Assembly (NCBI RefSeq): GCF_012726235.1
Contig: NZ_JAASAH010000008.1
Coordinates: forward strand, 1-64,000
Reading direction: 5' to 3'
Length of the DNA: 64,000 bases
Source: Streptomyces sp. HNM0574
GTDB taxonomy: Bacteria > Actinomycetota > Actinomycetes > Streptomycetales > Streptomycetaceae
Shown: positions 34,497 to 42,925 of the stretch, piece after piece
Layout of the letters: each line of letters begins with the position of its first letter
Numbering within the stretch: position 1 is the first letter of the stretch
Position numbers and translations under genes: made by a program
The notes under the pieces: generated by a model
The model's database searches: none
What the model saw: the letters and a program-made list of their open reading frames with translations, nothing else
Told to the model about the DNA's origin: nothing

Positions 34497-35951
34497 TCAA
34501 CTCCCCTTCGGCGAGGGGCTGTCCACGGGGCCGGGCGTCGTCGCCGTGGCCCTGCCGCGGCGGGCGCGCAGGACGCGGTGGGCGATGCCGAGGGCGAGGA
34601 GCACGGGCACGCCGACGAAGCACGCCATCCGCATCTCCGGGACGTACACCGCCGTCCCGTACACCGACAGCAGCGCCGCGACGCCCAGCAGCGGGGTGAC
34701 CCGTCCGCCGCGGAGACGGACGGTGGACGGCGGCCTGTCGGGGTCCCTGCGGAAGGCGCGCAGCGTCAGCAGGATGGTGATCCAGGTGGCGATGACGGCG
34801 AAGCTGCCGAGGGAGAGCAGCAGCGGGAAGACCGCTGAGCCGGAGAACTCGGCGAGCACGGCGGTCAGCAGCAGCCCGCACGCCGACACCAGCACCGCGC
34901 GCCGGGGCACGCCCCGGCGGTCGGTCACCGCGAGGGAGGCGGGCGCGAGCCCGTCGCCGCCGAGGGAGTGCAGCATGCGGGTGGCCGCGTACAGATTGGC
35001 GTTGACGGCCGACAGCGCGGTCACCAGGACGACGACATTGGTGACGGTGGCCGCCGCCGGGACGCCGGCGGCCGCGAACATCACCACGAACGGGCTCTGT
35101 TCGACGCTGCTGTGACCCGCGAGTTCCGGCCACGGCGTCACCGCGAGCATGATCGCGATGGCGCCGAGGTAGAACAGCGCGAGCCGCACGATCAGCGACC
35201 GCAGCGCCGTCCGCAGCGAACCGGCCGGGTCCCTGGCCTCGGGCGCGGAGATGGCGACGAGTTCGATCCCGGCGAAGCTGAACACGACCACGGCCATCAC
35301 CAGCCACACGGACAGGCCCCCGTTCGGGAGGAACCCGCCGTGCGCCGTCCAGTTGGACACCCCCGTCGCCGGCCACTCGGGCAGCCCGAACACGACGAGC
35401 ACCACGCCGACGACGAGGAACGCCAGCACCGCCAGCACCTTGACCGCGCTCAGCACCGACTCGGTGGTGCCGAAGGACTTCACCCCGATCAGGTTGACCG
35501 CCGTCACCAGCACGGCGAAGGTCACGACGGCGGCCGCGAGGGGGATTTCCGGCCACCAGAACCGCACGTACAGCGCGGCCGCCACCACCTCGCTGCCGAT
35601 CCCCGCGATCAGCCCCATCCAGTACAGGTAGCGGACGGCGAACCCCGCGAACGGGCCCAGATAGCGGGCCGCGAGAGCGCCGAAGGACCCGCGTACGGGG
35701 AGGGCGCTGACCATTTCGCCGAGCGCCAGCGCCACCGTCAGCGCGATCAGCGCTCCCGCCGCGTAGCTGAGGAGGACGGCCGGGCCCGCGACGGAAATGG
35801 TCGAGCCGGCGCCGAGGAACAGCCCCGTGCCCAGCGCGGAACCGAGCCCCAGCAGCGTCATCTGCCGCCGCCCGAGCCCCCGGCGCAGCCCGCCCCCGTC
35901 CGCGCCCTCCGCACCGGGGAGGGCGCTCTCCGCCGGCGCACCTTCCGTCAT
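34497..35951 (-). CDS. APC-superfamily amino acid permease
   Basis: A 484-aa transporter with about 12 membrane helices. The first helix carries the APC signature LGLGSALGTGLFLGAGSTISVAGPAV, with ALGEMVSALPVRGSFGALAARYLG and later FSFAGIELVAISAPEARDP. It resembles AnsP/GABA-permease-type amino acid carriers. ATG 35951 overlaps the stop of the upstream aminotransferase (ATGA), so import and transamination of an amino acid are coupled. Confidence 0.9.
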   Translation of the reverse strand: MTEGAPAESALPGAEGADGGGLRRGLGRRQMTLLGLGSALGTGLFLGAGSTISVAGPAVLLSYAAGALIALTVALALGEMVSALPVRGSFGALAARYLGPFAGFAVRYLYWMGLIAGIGSEVVAAALYVRFWWPEIPLAAAVVTFAVLVTAVNLIGVKSFGTTESVLSAVKVLAVLAFLVVGVVLVVFGLPEWPATGVSNWTAHGGFLPNGGLSVWLVMAVVVFSFAGIELVAISAPEARDPAGSLRTALRSLIVRLALFYLGAIAIMLAVTPWPELAGHSSVEQSPFVVMFAAAGVPAAATVTNVVVLVTALSAVNANLYAATRMLHSLGGDGLAPASLAVTDRRGVPRRAVLVSACGLLLTAVLAEFSGSAVFPLLLSLGSFAVIATWITILLTLRAFRRDPDRPPSTVRLRGGRVTPLLGVAALLSVYGTAVYVPEMRMACFVGVPVLLALGIAHRVLRARRGRATATTPGPVDSPSPKGS

Positions 35952-37312
35952 GCCGGCCCCTCCCCTCGGCCCTGCGCCGCGTGGCCGGCGTGACGTTCGT
36001 ACGCGGCGAGGCGGAGGCAGACGGCGAGGCCGCGCACGGCCTGCTCCAGCTCGTCGGTCTCCAGGCAGGTCGGCGCGATGCGGATGACGGAGTCGCGCGG
36101 GTCCTCGCCGTACGGGTGGGTGAGCCCGGCCGGGGTGAGCGCGATCCCGGCCTCGGCGGCCCGCCGTACGGTCTCCCGGGCGCAGCCCTCGGGCGCGTGG
36201 AGGGTGACGAAGTAGCCGCCGCGGGGGCGCGTCCATCCGGCGAGCCCCGTGCCGGACAGTTCCTCGTCCAGCACGCGCAGCACGGTGGCGAACTTCGGCT
36301 CCAGCAGGGCGCGGTGGCGCTCCATGTGTGCGCGCAGGCCCTCCGCGTCGCGCAGGAAGCGGGCGTGCCGCAGCTGGTTGACCTTGTCCGGGCCGATGGA
36401 CCGCTCGCCGTTGTGCGCGAGCAGCCAGTCCACGTTGGCGGGGGAGGAGCCGAAGAAGGCGACCCCGGCTCCGGCGAAGGTCACCTTCGAGGTGGAGCCG
36501 AAGACGAGCGCCCGGTCCGGGTGGCCGCTCGCGGCGCACGCGGCGAGCAGGTCGGGGGTGCGCACGGGCTCGTCGGTCAGATGGTGCACGGCGTAGGCGT
36601 TGTCCCACAGGACGCGGAAGTCACCGGCAGCGGCGGGCATCGCGGCCAGCCGCCGCACGGTCTCCTCGCTGTAGCAGGTGCCGTCGGGGTTGCTGTACGT
36701 GGGAACGCACCAGATGCCCTTCACGGCGGGGTCCTCGGCGACGAGGCGCTCGACGACGTCCATGTCGGGCCCCTCGGGCGTCATCGGCACGGGCCGCATG
36801 GTGATGCCGAACCGCTCGCACAGCGCGAAGTGCCGGTCGTAGCCGGGCACGGGGCACAGGAAGACGAGACGTTCCTCGTCCGCCCAGCGCCGCGTGCCCC
36901 CGGGTATCCCGCTCAGCAGGGCGTGCGCCAGGCAGTCGTGCATCAGCGCGAGGCTGGAGTTCCCGGCGGCGATCAGCTGCTCCGCCGGTACGCGCAGCAC
37001 CTCGGCGAAGATCCGGCGCAGCGCGGGCAGGCCGCGCTGCCCGCCGTAGTTGCGGACGTCGGTGCCGTCCTCGTCCAGGTGGCCGCCCTCGCCGGGGAGC
37101 GCCAGCAGCGGGTCGGACAGCGCCAGCTGCGCGGCGGACGGCTTGCCCCGGGTCAGGTCGAGGGACAGGCCCTGGCCGACGAGCCGCGCGTAGTCCCGGC
37201 GGGCCGTCTCCAGGGCGCCGGCCGGGGGAGGGGCCGGGCGGTCCGCCGGGTGCGTTCCGTGGTCGCCGTCGGCGGGCGCGGGCACGGCTGTCGTACGGCT
37301 GGAGACTGGCAA
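35948..37312 (-). CDS. PLP-dependent aminotransferase (Asp aminotransferase, PF12897-like)
   Basis: A 454-aa fold-type I aminotransferase: GLSLDLTRGKPSAAQLALSDPLL near the N-terminus, AAGNSSLALMHDCLAHALL (PLP phosphate site), CVPTYSNPDGTCYSEETVRRLA, DNAYAVHHL and the PLP lysine in FGSTSKVTFAGAGVAFFG. This is the atypical aspartate-aminotransferase family common in actinobacteria. The start is a TTG at 37312 with an AAAGGA site 6 nt upstream. It is the first gene of a coupled operon with the amino acid permease. The leader has a hairpin and paired CTTAAG sites. Confidence 0.9.
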   Translation of the reverse strand: MPVSSRTTAVPAPADGDHGTHPADRPAPPPAGALETARRDYARLVGQGLSLDLTRGKPSAAQLALSDPLLALPGEGGHLDEDGTDVRNYGGQRGLPALRRIFAEVLRVPAEQLIAAGNSSLALMHDCLAHALLSGIPGGTRRWADEERLVFLCPVPGYDRHFALCERFGITMRPVPMTPEGPDMDVVERLVAEDPAVKGIWCVPTYSNPDGTCYSEETVRRLAAMPAAAGDFRVLWDNAYAVHHLTDEPVRTPDLLAACAASGHPDRALVFGSTSKVTFAGAGVAFFGSSPANVDWLLAHNGERSIGPDKVNQLRHARFLRDAEGLRAHMERHRALLEPKFATVLRVLDEELSGTGLAGWTRPRGGYFVTLHAPEGCARETVRRAAEAGIALTPAGLTHPYGEDPRDSVIRIAPTCLETDELEQAVRGLAVCLRLAAYERHAGHAAQGRGEGPA

Positions 37313-37372
37313 GACGGTTCCTTTCGCCGCGCTCCGCGGGCGGGGGAGGCGGGGTGACGGGATGCGGAGGCA

Positions 37373-37450
37373 GCGTGCGACCAGGGCACACCCGAAGGTC
37401 AACCCTGGCACACGCTGCGGACTTAAGTGGCGAAAATCTCAGCCCTTAAG
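37373..37450 (-). promoter_or_regulatory. Leader hairpin and paired CTTAAG sites before the aminotransferase
   Basis: An interrupted stem (GCGTG at 37373-37377 with CACGC at 37411-37415, and CCAGGG at 37381-37386 with CCCTGG at 37403-37408) forms a hairpin 61 nt before the TTG start. Just upstream lie two CTTAAG palindromes (37422-37427 and 37445-37450), 23 bp centre to centre. Regulation by amino acid level, through a protein or RNA structure, is inferred. Confidence 0.4.
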
Positions 37451-37569
37451 CTATCGCCCGCTTCGCGCCCGCCGTCAACAGCCGTGCACCGACCGGAAGT
37501 TCCGGCCCTTCGGGCCCGCCCCGCCTCCGCCCTGGCCGTCACCCACGGTGACCACGGGCGCCCGCCCGG

Positions 37570-38775
37570 TCAGAACCTCCCGCTGACGGGCGCGCGGCCC
37601 GTCGCGGCCGCCGGCAGCGCGGCCACCGCGAGGGCGCCGCCCACCCACATCGCCGCGGTCAGGCCCACACCGTCCGCGGCCCGCCCGCCGACCAGCGCAC
37701 CCAGCGCGATCGCCCCGTTGAACACGCCGACGAACAGCGAGGACGCCGCCTCCCTCGCGTCCGGCGAGGAGGCCAGCACCCAGGTCTGCGTACTCACCGA
37801 CACCCCGCCGTACGTCAGCCCCCACACGGCCATCAGCACACCGGCGACCAGCAGCGAACCGCCGACCAGGGGCAGCAGCAGCACCGTCGCGGCCAGGACC
37901 GCGCTGATCACCAGCAGCGTCACGCGCGGCGAACGGCGCGCACCCGCCCCCGAGACGAAGTTCCCGCAGACCCCCGCGACGCCGTACACCAGCAGCAGCG
38001 TGCCGATCATCCCCGCCCCGGCCCCCGAGACCTCCTCCAGCACCGGACGCACATAGGTGTAGGCGGCGAAATGGCCGGTGACCAGCGCCGCCACCACGAC
38101 CAGACCGGTACGCACCCGCGGTTCACCGCACAGCCGCAGCACCCCACCCAGCGGAACGGGCCGCTCCGCCGGAAGCCGGGGCAGCAGCACCGCCATCGCC
38201 AGCACCACGAGAAACGCGAGCGCCGCGGCGGCCACGAACGCGGCCCGCCACCCGGCGAGCGCCCCGACGTACGCACCGGCCGGGATGCCCAGCACGGACG
38301 CGACGGCGATTCCGCTGAAGATCAACGACGTGGCCGGGCCCACCGACCCCGCCGGAACCAGCCGCACGGCGATCCCCGCGGCGACCGCCCAGACCCCGCC
38401 CATGCCGATCCCGACGAGCACCCGCGCGAGGAACATGACCCCGAAATCGCTCGCGAAAGCCGCACCGAGATTCCCGAGCACCAGCACCAGCATCAGCCCG
38501 CACAGCACCGCTCTGCGGTCGAACCGTCCGAGTGCCGAAACGAGCAGCGGAGAGGAGAGGGCGGCGACCAGACCGGTAATCGTCAGCGTCAGACCGGCCG
38601 TTCCCTCCGCCACATTCAAGGCCTCACCCATGGGCGTCAGCAGGCCCACGGGCATCATTTCCGAAGTGACCACGGTAAACGTGCCGATCGCGACGGCGAC
38701 GACCCCGAGCCACCCCCGCACCACCGACTTCTCCCGCACCGGCGGCGTTCCCGTGACGTCCTCAACATGTGTCAT
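37570..38775 (-). CDS. MFS transporter, DHA1 drug-exporter type
   Basis: A 401-aa, 12-helix transporter: AIGTFTVVTSEMMPVGLLTPMGEALNV in helix 1, the loop motif SALGRFDRRAVLCG and the motif C-like helix SLIFSGIAVASVLGIPAGAYVGALAGWR typical of antiporters of the Cmx/AraJ group. It probably exports small hydrophobic compounds. ATG 38775 has no ribosome-binding site; a near-leaderless transcript is possible. A LysR regulator gene precedes it on the same strand, and a CTCAT/ATGAG dyad lies about 50 bp upstream. Confidence 0.9.
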   Translation of the reverse strand: MTHVEDVTGTPPVREKSVVRGWLGVVAVAIGTFTVVTSEMMPVGLLTPMGEALNVAEGTAGLTLTITGLVAALSSPLLVSALGRFDRRAVLCGLMLVLVLGNLGAAFASDFGVMFLARVLVGIGMGGVWAVAAGIAVRLVPAGSVGPATSLIFSGIAVASVLGIPAGAYVGALAGWRAAFVAAAALAFLVVLAMAVLLPRLPAERPVPLGGVLRLCGEPRVRTGLVVVAALVTGHFAAYTYVRPVLEEVSGAGAGMIGTLLLVYGVAGVCGNFVSGAGARRSPRVTLLVISAVLAATVLLLPLVGGSLLVAGVLMAVWGLTYGGVSVSTQTWVLASSPDAREAASSLFVGVFNGAIALGALVGGRAADGVGLTAAMWVGGALAVAALPAAATGRAPVSGRF

Positions 38776-38820
38776 ACGGCAAGCCAACCGGGGGCTGAGG
38801 GCCGGAACAACGGGTGTTTA

Positions 38821-38836
38821 CTCATGGGGCGATGAG
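38821..38836. promoter_or_regulatory. Possible LysR binding dyad
   Basis: The dyad CTCAT-N6-ATGAG is centred 53 bp upstream of the MFS exporter start, where a LysR activator would sit. The arms are only 5 bp, so this is tentative. Confidence 0.3.
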
Positions 38837-38968
38837 CGGCGGGAATGGATCGTTGGGATTCCGGTCTGAATTCGGGGCTCGGGCGGGCGAATTGGGGTTC
38901 GCTTGCCCTTTTCCGTACGGCCCGGTTCCGGCCTTTTCATGCGACGGGGCGGCCAAGTCCCCCGATCG

Positions 38969-39901
38969 TCAGGCAGGTTGACGAGCGGCCGCCGGACGGG
39001 TTCCCGCGACCGTGGTGGCGGTCGCCGCGAGGGTGCGGGAGAAGGCGCGGATGCGGGCGTTCTCCCGGTCGCGGTGCCACACCAGACCGAGGAAGGAGTC
39101 CTCCAGGCCCGTGACGGGCACGAACGCGAGGGACCGCCTGCCGTAGAAGCTGGCCGTGTGCCGGCACAGCAGCATCCCGCCGCGCCCGGCCGCCACCAGC
39201 GTCAGCCCCTCCTGCAAGGTGCTGACCCGCGGCCCCCCGCACGTCGCCAGCCCGCCCGGGGTGCGCGCGGGCGCGAGCGCCTGCCGCCAGTACCCGGGCG
39301 CCGGACCGTCGACGCCGATCAGCGGGACGTCCGCCAGCTCCTCGGCGCCCAGCGCGGCACGCTTCGCCAGCGGGTGCCGCGTCGGCAGGGCCAGCGTCTG
39401 CGGCTGCCGCGAGAAGACCGGGCCCACCACCAACTCGGGCTCCTCGACGGGCAGGAGAACAACGGCGGCGTCCACCTCGTCCCGGTACAGCGGCCCGAAC
39501 GGGTCCGACAGCGGAATCTCCGCCAGATCCGTCGCGCACTCGGGATGCCGGTTCTGGAACAGCGCGACCGCGTTCACCACATCGTCGTCGGCGGCCCCCT
39601 GGAACCCGACGCGCAGACTGCCCCGCACACCCCGCGCGGCACTGCGCACGTCGTCCACGGTGTCCCGCAGCGTGTCGTACGCGGGCCGGAGCCCCGCCAG
39701 CAGCTCCTGCCCCAGCGGCGTCAACCGGACGCTGCGGCTGGTGCGTTCGACGAGCTGCGCCCCGATCCGGCGCTCCAGCGCCCGCAGCAACTGGCTGACC
39801 CGGCTCTGCGAGACGTGCATCCGCTCCCCGGCCCGCCCGAAGTGCAGCTCCTCCGCCACCGCGAGAAACGCCTCCAGCTCCCGGATCTCCAGCCCGCTCA
39901 T
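38969..39901 (-). CDS. LysR-family transcriptional regulator
   Basis: A 310-aa regulator. The N-terminal HTH is IRELEAFLAVAEELHFGRAGERMHVSQSRVSQLLRALERRIG, followed by the RSVRLTPLGQELL linker. The C-terminal type 2 periplasmic-binding-like effector domain starts near residue 92 (GSLRVGFQG). ATG 39901 is chosen over upstream in-frame codons that lack the coding pattern. The MFS exporter 193 bp downstream is the most likely target. Confidence 0.9.
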   Translation of the reverse strand: MSGLEIRELEAFLAVAEELHFGRAGERMHVSQSRVSQLLRALERRIGAQLVERTSRSVRLTPLGQELLAGLRPAYDTLRDTVDDVRSAARGVRGSLRVGFQGAADDDVVNAVALFQNRHPECATDLAEIPLSDPFGPLYRDEVDAAVVLLPVEEPELVVGPVFSRQPQTLALPTRHPLAKRAALGAEELADVPLIGVDGPAPGYWRQALAPARTPGGLATCGGPRVSTLQEGLTLVAAGRGGMLLCRHTASFYGRRSLAFVPVTGLEDSFLGLVWHRDRENARIRAFSRTLAATATTVAGTRPAAARQPA

Positions 39902-40076
39902 CCTGCCCTTTCCGTCCGACTGCGGCGGGGCGCCCAGGTTCCGCCATGCCGATGTGCCGTGAGGAGGAACCCGGCGAGGGCCGGTCCTGTTCCGTCGCGC
40001 TGATACCTGCGGGACAGTGGGCCGTTTCCGCGAGGCACAAGGGAGCGCCCCCGTCCCGGAGTTCACCCCCAGCCGA

Positions 40077-40113
40077 CCGCACCCCGCGCGTCACGACGAC
40101 GCACGGGGTGCGG
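40077..40113 (-). terminator. Terminator downstream of the IS701-like gene
   Basis: The stem is CCGCACCCCG (40077-40086) with CGGGGTGCGG (40104-40113), extended inward past one mismatch by GCGTC/GACGC around a 5-nt loop. It is 20 nt beyond the stop on the minus strand. Confidence 0.7.
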
Positions 40114-40133
40114 ACGGCCCGGGGACGTCCCCG

Positions 40134-41582
40134 TCAGCGGGAGACGCTGTCGTACTGCGAGGCGAGGCCGGAGCCCTGCCCGGCGCGGTCGGAGCCGGCG
40201 CGCTCGGGACGCGGGCGGCGGGTGCGGTTCCGGGGCCACGGGACGCCGCCCGGAGTGCGGCTCTCGTCGAACCGTGCGGCGGGCCGCTCCTCGGCCCGGT
40301 CGTCCAGCAGCGTCTCGCCGCGGCTCGCGTACGGGCCCGAACGGTGCGCGCGTACCGCCTCGGCCGGCGTCCGCGCGGACGTCCCGGGCGCGGGCGTGGT
40401 GGCGCCGTCGGTCGAGGGGGGCTGCGGGGCGGTGCGGTGCCGGGTGACCCGGTCATAGGTGTGCGCGGCGGTCACCATCGTCATGTGGTGGTGCCAGCCG
40501 GGATAGGAGCGGCCCTCGAAATCGGCCAGCCCGAAGTCGCGCTCCAGGCGGGCCATCGCGTCGTGCCGTCCGACCGCGTGCCGGATGAGCTGCGCGACGG
40601 TGTCCACCCGCGCGTGCGTGACATTGGTGAGCCAGATCCGCGAGGGCGTGTTCCGGCCGGCGGGACGCTGGATCCACATCCGCAGCGGCTGCCGCACGCC
40701 CGGCAGGGCGACGGGGAACCGGTAGGCGCTCAGCTGCTCCTCCCGGCCGTGGCCGGTCGCGGAGGGGACGCGCGCCGAGGGCGTCGCGGGCCCCGGCGCC
40801 GCCACCGCGCGGCGGGCCAGCTCGATGATCCGGGCCGGCCGGGAGACGCCCTGCGGGGGAGCGCCCGTGGTACGGCGCAGCAGCGGCATGACGGTGCTGT
40901 CGGGGTCGGCCTCCAGGAGGAAGTCCAGCTCCTGCTCCAGGAGTCCGGCCATCAGCCTGCCGGGTTCGGCGACGCAGGACAGTTCGGAGACCACGGGCGC
41001 GGGCGGCAGCTGTGCGGAGAGCCCGGCGGTCATCTCCAGCACGTGCGCCCAGGCGGGTTCGGTGCCCACCCGGTCGGGGATGCGGGCGCGGGAGCGCTTC
41101 CGCGCGTCCTCGGCCCACGGTCCGTCGAGCTGGAGGCGCCAGTCGACGGGGAGCACCCCGGCGTCGGTGCCCAGGCACAGGGCCACGGCGCTCTGGCAGT
41201 TGAGAGTGCGCCCCAGGTCGGGCACGAAGCGGCGCTGCACGCCGGCCGAGCAGGTGCCCCGTTTGGGGACGGCCACCGTCGCGACCGTCCAGGCGTGTGC
41301 GGGCGCGGTGGTGTGCGCGTATCCGGCGACGGCGTGCCGCAAGGGACTCCAGTCCCACGTACTGCAGTTGATGAACTGCTGCAGCGACTGCGAGACGGTG
41401 TGCGAGGGGGAGTAGGTCCGGGCCAGGCTCTGCAGGGACTTGCGTCCCGGAACGGTGAGCAGGCCGCGCAGATAGACGTCGGCCCAGCGGCGCTGTTCGG
41501 ACCGGGGCAGGGCCCCGAAGATCTCCTCCACGAACCGGCCCAGAGCGTCCCTCTGTCCCGGTCGCACGGGGTGTGCGGCCAT
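40134..41582 (-). CDS. Domesticated IS701-transposase-like protein, catalytic residues lost
   Basis: A 482-aa protein. Residues 15-380 follow the IS701/DDE_5 transposase plan: FVEEIFGALPRSEQRRWADVYLRGLL, WDWSPLRHAVAG, VPKRGTCSAGVQRRF, NCQSAVALCL, and FEGRSYPGWHHHMTMVTAAH near the end. The first DDE aspartates (normally DD before GFPK) are replaced by Ala101-Thr102, and the second (normally VVADAGYG) reads VVSELSCV. Only Glu356 remains. A disordered Arg/Pro-rich tail fills residues 380-482. There are no flanking inverted repeats. ATG 41582 follows GGGAGG, and an ARE-like dyad lies 36 bp upstream. Inference: a recruited DNA-binding protein of the GBL regulon, not a transposase. Confidence 0.75.
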   Translation of the reverse strand: MAAHPVRPGQRDALGRFVEEIFGALPRSEQRRWADVYLRGLLTVPGRKSLQSLARTYSPSHTVSQSLQQFINCSTWDWSPLRHAVAGYAHTTAPAHAWTVATVAVPKRGTCSAGVQRRFVPDLGRTLNCQSAVALCLGTDAGVLPVDWRLQLDGPWAEDARKRSRARIPDRVGTEPAWAHVLEMTAGLSAQLPPAPVVSELSCVAEPGRLMAGLLEQELDFLLEADPDSTVMPLLRRTTGAPPQGVSRPARIIELARRAVAAPGPATPSARVPSATGHGREEQLSAYRFPVALPGVRQPLRMWIQRPAGRNTPSRIWLTNVTHARVDTVAQLIRHAVGRHDAMARLERDFGLADFEGRSYPGWHHHMTMVTAAHTYDRVTRHRTAPQPPSTDGATTPAPGTSARTPAEAVRAHRSGPYASRGETLLDDRAEERPAARFDESRTPGGVPWPRNRTRRPRPERAGSDRAGQGSGLASQYDSVSR

Positions 41583-41617
41583 CTGTCCTCCCCCAACGTG
41601 GTGGCTTCCGCAGAAAA

Positions 41618-41643
41618 GAATACAGAGTGCTCGCTATGTTTTC
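41618..41643. promoter_or_regulatory. ARE-like dyad (GBL receptor site) before the IS701-like gene
   Basis: The left arm GAATACAGAGTGC (41618-41630) and right arm TCGCTATGTTTTC (41631-41643) match as a dyad at 9 of 13 positions. AACA/TGTT cores with AT-rich flanks are typical of autoregulatory elements bound by ArpA/ScbR-type receptors. It overlaps the expected promoter. Confidence 0.5.
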
Positions 41644-41792
41644 GAGTGGGGAGGCGAACTCCGGCGACTTTGGCACGTGTGACCCGCCGCACCGGCCCAC
41701 CGTCCGGCCGCTCAGCACGAAACCCCCGCTCCCTGCGGAAGAGAACGAGGGTCACACCAACTGCCCGGCGATACGGGGGAGTTCGCTCCGGT

Positions 41793-42422
41793 TCAGTGAC
41801 GTCCGTGCGGGTCGAACTCGCCGGCGCGCACCTCCGACAGTGCCCCCGACAGCAGTAATTCCCAGATCGCCGCCAGCTGTTCGCGAGGCCCCGCCCCCTC
41901 CTCCCGCCACTCGGGACAAGCCGACTGCGACACCGCCTCACTGCCCGCCACAAGGTGCTCCACCAGAACCGTCACGGCCCGCCGTACCGCCTCCGTGGGC
42001 GGCAGACCCGCCTCGTGGGTGCGGTCGAGATGCTCACCCAGTACCGGCATCCACGCGGCACGCCAGTGCGGCGCCGAACTCGCGACCTCCCGCGCCAGCC
42101 GCGCGGCGGCCCGCACCGTGGCGTCCTGCTCCAGCAGGCCGGCCAGCGTGTGCGTCAGATCGATGACGCCCTGTATCCCGGGCGGTGCCTGCGCCGCCCG
42201 CCGCTGCAACGAGGCCCGCACCGCCGCCGCCCCGTACCGGGTCACGGCGTCCGCCAGCTGGGGCTTGGTGGGGAAATGGAAGGTGAGCGCGCCCATCGTC
42301 ACCCCGGCGTTCGCGACGACACGGGTGAGCGAGGTGCCCGCGTATCCGAACTCGTCGAACACGGCGGCCGCCGCGAGAATCAGGGACCGGCGGGTCTGTT
42401 GGGCCCGCTCCTGCTTGACCAC
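41793..42422 (-). CDS. TetR-family GBL receptor-like regulator, TTA-containing
   Basis: A 209-aa regulator. The HTH region is RAQQTRRSLILAAAAVFDEFGYAGTSLTRVVANAGVTMGALTFHF, close to the receptor hallmark GALYFHF. The effector half has APHWRAAWMPVLGEHLDRTHEAG and VEHLVAGSEAVSQ. It resembles GBL receptors or pseudo-receptors of the ArpA/ScbR group more than general TetR proteins. GTG 42422 has GGAGG 6 nt upstream. A TTA leucine codon (41856-41858) near the C-terminus makes translation depend on the bldA tRNA. It lies upstream of the IS701-like gene on the same strand. Confidence 0.8.
   Translation of the reverse strand: MVKQERAQQTRRSLILAAAAVFDEFGYAGTSLTRVVANAGVTMGALTFHFPTKPQLADAVTRYGAAAVRASLQRRAAQAPPGIQGVIDLTHTLAGLLEQDATVRAAARLAREVASSAPHWRAAWMPVLGEHLDRTHEAGLPPTEAVRRAVTVLVEHLVAGSEAVSQSACPEWREEGAGPREQLAAIWELLLSGALSEVRAGEFDPHGRH
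41856..41858 (-). other. TTA (bldA-type) codon in the TetR gene
   Basis: The in-frame TTA encodes the first Leu of the WELLL stretch. Reading through the window by eye I found no other in-frame TTA in an annotated gene. Confidence 0.8.
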
Positions 42423-42925
42423 AGAGTCCTCCGGGGAGTGTGGCGACGCCGCGTGGCGCGCGTCGTCCACGGGTACCGGCAACCCTGCGTCAACGTTGAC
42501 CGAAAATGCCGGTACGGATCGGCGGGGCTGCTGGTCTTCGGTGCCCGGGTGGCGAACTCGGCCGAACGCGCGGCTCTTCCAGTCGTTCCTGCCCACGTCG
42601 TCGAGCCGACGGAGCCATCGGGAACGTATCCGGGGTGCTCGGGCACGGTGCGTGTATCGGCCCGGTTTCGCCACGACTTCGGGACTTCAGTGCACAGAGC
42701 CATGCGACTTTGAGTCTTCCCGATCTTCCTCCCCGCCCCGTCCGAGCCCCGCACACCCCCTCCGGGCGCCCCGGCAGGCCCGCCACCGGCGTCTCCCAAC
42801 ACCCGTCCCCCGAACGGGGGTTGACGACACCGGACGCCCACCCGCCGTATACGCCCGCGCCGCCCGGCCACGCACACGATCAGGCCACGGGCGGCACGGA
42901 CGGACTCACCGAACCGGAACGCGCA
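42423..42925. other. 503-bp intergenic region
   Basis: It lies upstream of the TTA-containing TetR gene and after the stop of the SDR gene. It contains the perfect palindrome GTCAACGTTGAC (42489-42500). GC content is locally lower than in the genes. A 107-codon minus-strand reading (42380-42703) runs into the TetR gene but has weak coding character. Confidence 0.5.
42489..42500. promoter_or_regulatory. 12-bp perfect palindrome upstream of the TetR gene
   Basis: GTCAACGTTGAC is centred 72 bp before the GTG start of the receptor-like TetR gene, a plausible operator. It does not match the ARE-like sites elsewhere in the locus, so another regulator may bind here. Confidence 0.35.

Noticed and set aside
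40134..41582. Active IS701 insertion sequence
   Set aside because: Two catalytic aspartates are missing and I see no terminal inverted repeats or target duplication.
42380..42703. 107-codon minus-strand gene upstream of the TetR gene
   Set aside because: Mixed third-position composition, no ribosome-binding site of quality, overlaps the TetR start in another frame and has no recognisable motif.
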